A stretch of DNA of 64,000 nt. Source: Bacillus_I endophytica_A. Its GTDB lineage: Bacteria; Bacillota; Bacilli; Bacillales; Bacillaceae_H. This document shows positions 60,711 through 64,000 of the stretch, one piece after another; within the stretch, counting starts at the first letter, position 1, and every line of letters starts with the position of its first letter. Below the pieces are notes generated by a model. The model was not told where the DNA came from and ran no database searches. It saw only the letters and a list, made by a program, of their open reading frames with translations. Where the stretch lies: NCBI RefSeq assembly GCF_026790145.1, contig NZ_JALAMS010000001.1:372001-436000 (forward strand), given 5' to 3'. The position numbers and the translations under genes were made by a program.

Positions 60711-61395
60711 AAAAGAAGAAAGGAAGAAGTGCAGTTGAAATAATGAGAGTTAGAAGGGCTGTCATAATCATAGCAAGACTAGAAAACGTTCCTTCAAGAG
60801 TTCCAAACTCAAATGCACGAGCCGTTCCTGTTCCATGTGCTGATACGCCAAGTAAAAGTCCTCTTGCTACAGAAGAACGGAGTGTTAACAGCTTAATAAG
60901 TTTAGGTCCTGCATAGGCACCAACAATACCTGTAATAATGACAAAAAGGATAGTTAAGCTGGGGTCTCCCCCAAGGGTTTGTGAAACATTAACAGCAATC
61001 GGAATTGTAATTGAACGAGGGACAAGACTGTTTGTTAATAAGTGATCAAAGTGGAACAAAAAGGCTAACAAAAGGGAAGAGAACATCGCAATCATCGTTC
61101 CGCTTGCAACACTTAAAATAATTTCGACACCGTGTTTTTTTAGTAAATGAAGGTTTTTGTAAATTGGTACAGCGAAAGCAACGGTTGCTGGACCAAGTAA
61201 ATAGCTAATAGAATCTGCGCCTTCTTTATATGAAGTATACGGGATATCACCGATAACTAGCGTTCCGATTAAAATAACTGGAGCTAGAACAATCGGTGAA
61301 AAAATAATTGTCTTAAAGCGCTTGTAGAGAACCTTGGAAAGCATATAAGCAGCAAGCGTTCCAACAATTGCTGAAGCAATGATTAATCCACTCAT
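60670..61395 (-). CDS. cidB: CidB/LrgB-family membrane protein
   Basis: 241 residues with about six membrane segments and family blocks GPATVAFAVPIYKN and GVSAHGTGTARAFE, the LrgB/CidB signature. With CidA it affects murein hydrolase activity or, in B. subtilis and relatives, pyruvate export. The C-terminal residues FISQYGSFLLHMK extend beyond the usual hydrophobic end and are encoded antisense to the end of ptsI. Its start overlaps the cidA stop in ATGA. Confidence 0.9.
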   Translation of the reverse strand: MSGLIIASAIVGTLAAYMLSKVLYKRFKTIIFSPIVLAPVILIGTLVIGDIPYTSYKEGADSISYLLGPATVAFAVPIYKNLHLLKKHGVEIILSVASGTMIAMFSSLLLAFLFHFDHLLTNSLVPRSITIPIAVNVSQTLGGDPSLTILFVIITGIVGAYAGPKLIKLLTLRSSVARGLLLGVSAHGTGTARAFEFGTLEGTFSSLAMIMTALLTLIISTALLPFFFFISQYGSFLLHMK

Positions 61396-61757
61396 ATTGA
61401 GCGCTCCTTTCTTTTTGAAATATATTCCGCTACAACTCCTGTGATAAACATCACAATCAATGTGCTAATAGAAACCACAATAATAATTTTTAGGCCATAA
61501 GTTTTCATCATCTCTCCATAGTCAACAAGTCCAACAACAGCGGGAACGAAAAAAAGCAGTAATTCTGCAAGCAAGAAGCTCCCACCAAGTTCTACCCAAC
61601 TTAATTTAACAACTTTGAGCTGCAATAAAATAAAAAGTAGAACTAAACCAACAATACTACCTGGTACTGGGAGGTGGAAGAAATCAGATATAAAAGTTCC
61701 AATCATATAGATGCCTGTTAATAAACCAATCTGTAAAATCATAGTTATCCATTTCAT
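61392..61757 (-). CDS. cidA: CidA/LrgA-family holin-like protein
   Basis: 121 residues with four hydrophobic segments and the family block LPVPGSIVGLVLLFILLQ; the second half is LLFFVPAVVGLVDYG. GGAGGTG precedes the ATG. Holin-like partner of CidB, translationally coupled to it. The LysR gene upstream on the same strand is the probable regulator. Confidence 0.91.
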   Translation of the reverse strand: MKWITMILQIGLLTGIYMIGTFISDFFHLPVPGSIVGLVLLFILLQLKVVKLSWVELGGSFLLAELLLFFVPAVVGLVDYGEMMKTYGLKIIIVVSISTLIVMFITGVVAEYISKRKERSI

Positions 61758-61901
61758 CTTTAAGCACCTCCAGATTTAAAAAATTACATAAGTTACAAAA
61801 AGCTTCCAAAATAAATAAGAGAGCCGCCTATGAGGAAGACGACTCCAATTGGGAGAAGAGAAAACTTTTCATGTTTTACGTAACAGGGTTAACGCAAATT
61901 G

Positions 61902-61916
61902 CCGTATTATTTACGG
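61902..61916. promoter_or_regulatory. inverted repeat upstream of cidA
   Basis: CCGTATTATTTACGG has five-base perfect arms around a five-base centre, with a further half-copy (CCGTAAAAT) at 61962. It lies between cidR and cidA where an activator site would be expected. Confidence 0.4.
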
Positions 61917-61997
61917 AGTGTGAGGAATGTTACAACTTAAGTTTAGCCCGATTTTGCTTATCCGTAAAATATATAAATGTTATAGTTTGTATTCGTT

Positions 61998-62888
61998 TTA
62001 GTTATGACCCGTTTGAAATGCCTCAACGGTATGCTTAATAAATGTCTTAGTAGCAAAAGAAATATAACGATTTTTTCTCGTAATTACAGCAAGTTGCCAA
62101 GGAATATAATTTTTTAGTTCTTTAATTTTTAGAGAGGGTTGATAAAGTTTTCGGCAAATGGAAGTTGGAAAAAGAGCGACCCCTAAATTCGCAGCAACCA
62201 TTTCAGCAATAAAATCCCACTGTGAACTTTTATATGCTACATTAGGTGCAAAGCCGTGTTTGATACATTCTTTATAAATAATGTCGTGCATAGCAAAGTC
62301 TTCATGAAAGATAATAAATGAATCATCTTTTAAATCAAGCAAGCTGAGCGATTCCTGATCTGAAAGTGGATGATCTTCATGTATAACGACTTTCATAGGC
62401 TCCCCAGCTAATTTTGTAAGGTCAAAGATGTTTTCTTCAATCGGAAGCACTATAACTCCAACGTCAACTTCCCCAACTTCAACCATTTTCGTTACTTTAG
62501 CTCCCCCAAATTCAATCATTTCAATTACGATATCGGGATAAGAATCTCGAAATGACTTAATAATAGTTGGAAAGAAGAGTGTTCCAACAATAGGAGGAAT
62601 CCCTATTTTTATTTTTCCTTTTTTTAAATTCATAAGATCATAAAGAGAATTAGATAAATCATATAATGAATGCAAAATTGTGGTTGCTTCTTTGTATACA
62701 ATCATCCCCGCATCTGTAAGCTGAATTTGTTTGCCAGAGCGGTCGATTAACGTTACTCCAAGTTCATCTTCAAGTGCTTTAACCATTTTACTTAAAGACG
62801 GCTGAGACACATGGAGTTTGTGAGCAGCCTTTGTAAAACTTTGTTGCTTAGCAACTGTTGTGAAATAATGTAAATGTCTAAAATCCAT
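61998..62888 (-). CDS. cidR: LysR-family regulator of cidAB
   Basis: 296 residues. The N-terminal winged helix (residues 1-60, HYFTTVAKQQSFTKAAHKLHVSQPSLSKMVKALEDELG-type segment) is clear and the C-terminal effector domain is of the CidR group (MIEFGGAKVTKMVEVGEVDVGVIVLP). CidR proteins activate cidABC when acetate or pyruvate builds up. It lies upstream of cidA on the same strand. Confidence 0.85.
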   Translation of the reverse strand: MDFRHLHYFTTVAKQQSFTKAAHKLHVSQPSLSKMVKALEDELGVTLIDRSGKQIQLTDAGMIVYKEATTILHSLYDLSNSLYDLMNLKKGKIKIGIPPIVGTLFFPTIIKSFRDSYPDIVIEMIEFGGAKVTKMVEVGEVDVGVIVLPIEENIFDLTKLAGEPMKVVIHEDHPLSDQESLSLLDLKDDSFIIFHEDFAMHDIIYKECIKHGFAPNVAYKSSQWDFIAEMVAANLGVALFPTSICRKLYQPSLKIKELKNYIPWQLAVITRKNRYISFATKTFIKHTVEAFQTGHN

Positions 62889-62979
62889 TTTTACTCCTTC
62901 CTTTACAATGTCTTCTGTAGACTGTATTTATTGTATAAACATGAGACTTTGTATGTAGGCTTATATTGTGATTAGTGCG

Positions 62980-62995
62980 TTAACTTATAGGTTAA
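62980..62995. promoter_or_regulatory. LysR-type inverted repeat upstream of cidR
   Basis: TTAACTTATAGGTTAA has outer arms TTAAC(C/T) and GGTTAA and fits the T-N11-A pattern. It is 92 bases from cidR and lies between cidR and the divergent 256-residue gene. Confidence 0.35.
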
Positions 62996-63181
62996 GAATT
63001 TTAATTTATCATTTCTTTATTAAGAAAGAAACGATATAATAATTTACAGTATAATGAATCGTTTATCGATGTCGTTTATATAAAATAAACTAAAGTAGTA
63101 ACGGTGTATCATAATAAGGAAAGTTCAATAACCACTTTTCCTCTTCAGTAATTAATATATGTAAAAGGCAGGTATCTACTA

Positions 63182-63952
63182 TTGGCGCATCCAGATGATA
63201 TAAAAGAGCTTGTTTATATCAACGGAAACGTAAACGATAAGTGTTTCTTAACGCACGGCATTGAATTTAGGGAATTCCTTGCATCTCTCCCAACAGAGCT
63301 GTCAAATCTTCTTCTGTTGAAACATAATTACGAAGATAGCGATTTCCATATGGGAACGTTTATGAATTATGTTGAAAAGGAACAGATTACAGAGCTTGTT
63401 AAAGAACCCATCAGAACATACAGTGAATTTTGCTGGATTGATATTGATGATACAAGCTTGCTTGATTCCCTAGAACCAGAAGAAAAGGCAGCATTGCTTT
63501 ACTTAGGACATTATAAGAAACCATTATCTTCTCCGTTTTTCCGTAAGCTTAATAATGAATATGTTTATTTAACAGAAGAGGACGGCTGGTTAAATAAAGT
63601 TTACTGTAAGCAGGTAGCCCATATTCAGCATATGATTAGTCATATTGTACCACTAAAGACATCAATGCTAATAAAAAAACGCCTTCCGCTTTTTCGTAAA
63701 CATTTAGATTATCCACCGCTGCCGCCCGTCTTGGCACATACGATTCTAACCTTAACACATGACGGCCTGTTAATCGACTTTAAAAGTATGACAAGGTCGC
63801 GCAAGGATTTGCAAATTCCGCTTTATACTGTAGGTTCTTTTTTCAGTATAGATGAACTTCTGCAAGATTTATCTTTTTATAAGCAAGAAAGCAGTTATAA
63901 AGCGAAGCTTATTTATTCTCGAAAAGATGATATGTGGGATTTAATCTACTAA
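63182..63952 (+). CDS. hypothetical protein, 256 residues
   Basis: TTG start eight bases after AAGGCAGG. Soluble, no signal peptide or membrane segment, Leu- and aromatic-rich with many charged residues. The first half has NYEDSDFHMGTFMNYVEKEQITELV and a WIDIDDTSLLDSLEPEEKAALLYLGHYKKP block that could bind a nucleic acid or protein; three histidines cluster in VAHIQHMISHIVPL. No known motif recognised. A terminator follows. It is a full-length frame, with codon use like its neighbours. Confidence 0.78.
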   Translation: MAHPDDIKELVYINGNVNDKCFLTHGIEFREFLASLPTELSNLLLLKHNYEDSDFHMGTFMNYVEKEQITELVKEPIRTYSEFCWIDIDDTSLLDSLEPEEKAALLYLGHYKKPLSSPFFRKLNNEYVYLTEEDGWLNKVYCKQVAHIQHMISHIVPLKTSMLIKKRLPLFRKHLDYPPLPPVLAHTILTLTHDGLLIDFKSMTRSRKDLQIPLYTVGSFFSIDELLQDLSFYKQESSYKAKLIYSRKDDMWDLIY

Positions 63953-63982
63953 GATGACGCTTCAGATGGAGCGTCTTTTTTG
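63953..63982 (+). terminator. terminator of the 256-residue gene
   Basis: GACGCT and AGCGTC form a short stem around TTCAGATGG, followed by a run of six T residues. Confidence 0.75.
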
Positions 63983-64000
63983 TATAGTGGGTTTTTCCAT

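Noticed and set aside
61793..61879. A 27-codon hydrophobic frame on the minus strand upstream of cidA (HEKFSLLPIGVVFLIGG..).
   Set aside because: It reads like one membrane segment but has no ATG, GTG or TTG start between the upstream stop and the segment; perhaps a remnant.

Overview
This is a chromosomal window from a low-GC, endospore-forming member of the Bacillaceae. The gene order follows the Bacillus subtilis segment kinE-ogt-mtnKA/mtnE/mtnWXBD-spo0E-kinD-mhqR-clpE-queCDEF-ykvS-ykvT-glcT-ptsGHI, but many genes are inserted, missing or moved. A cobalamin-dependent metH sits beside a yitJ-type fusion, a lutP-lutABC lactate locus is present, and a bdhA/atoE pair is present. These traits suggest Priestia megaterium or a relative, but the genus is inference. 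I see no tRNA, rRNA, CRISPR array, insertion sequence or prophage.

Layout. 1-2.7 kb: NAD salvage (pncB, cut by the window edge, and nadE) and a LOV-STAS blue-light receptor. 2.8-7.8 kb: lactate uptake and oxidation (lutP, lutABC), with the same 13-base palindrome in front of lutP and lutA and a cre at lutP. 7.8-10.6 kb: kinE-like kinase and ogt. 10.6-18.1 kb: the methionine salvage pathway in three transcription units, two behind SAM-I riboswitches. 18.1-24.7 kb: a Spo0E-type phosphatase, a ZIP transporter, a DUF4931 protein, a KinD-like kinase, mhqR with its operator, and a third sensor kinase; two perfect Spo0A-type boxes lie upstream of that kinase. 24.7-30.5 kb: an acidic lipoprotein, clpE behind two stacked promoter/CtsR-operator modules, nhaC, a secreted or anchored hydrolase and a DUF1232 protein.

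30.6-37.5 kb: a preQ1-I riboswitch followed by two terminators and queCDE, queF with its own likely promoter, then ykvS, an EcsC-family gene, small genes and a LysM-SleB cell-wall hydrolase. 37.6-44.9 kb: yueI, a dehydrogenase-fold protein that seems to have lost its metal ligands, a 5'-nucleotidase lipoprotein, bdhA, a Gly/Tyr-rich peptide, a 68-residue membrane peptide translationally coupled to an AtoE short-chain fatty acid transporter behind a perfect 13-bp-arm palindrome, and a Cof-type HAD phosphatase. 45-50.4 kb: yitJ-metH under a SAM-I riboswitch. 50.7-54.6 kb: FMN riboswitch and ribD-ribE-ribBA-ribH. 54.6-60.7 kb: an unknown membrane protein, then glcT, the RAT/terminator switch and ptsGHI. 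60.7-64 kb: cidB, cidA and a LysR regulator on the minus strand (cidB overlaps the end of ptsI), and an unrecognised 256-residue protein.

Much of the window is controlled by RNA or by operators that can be read directly: three SAM-I, one FMN and one preQ1 riboswitch, one GlcT/RAT antiterminator, and LutR-, CtsR-, MhqR- and CcpA-type sites. The most distinctive unexplained items are the metal-ligand-less dehydrogenase paralogue, the small-membrane-protein/AtoE unit with its palindrome, the ptsI/cidB overlap, the Spo0A boxes at the third kinase, and three short genes with good ribosome binding sites that length cut-offs would miss. I found no wholly new multi-gene system.
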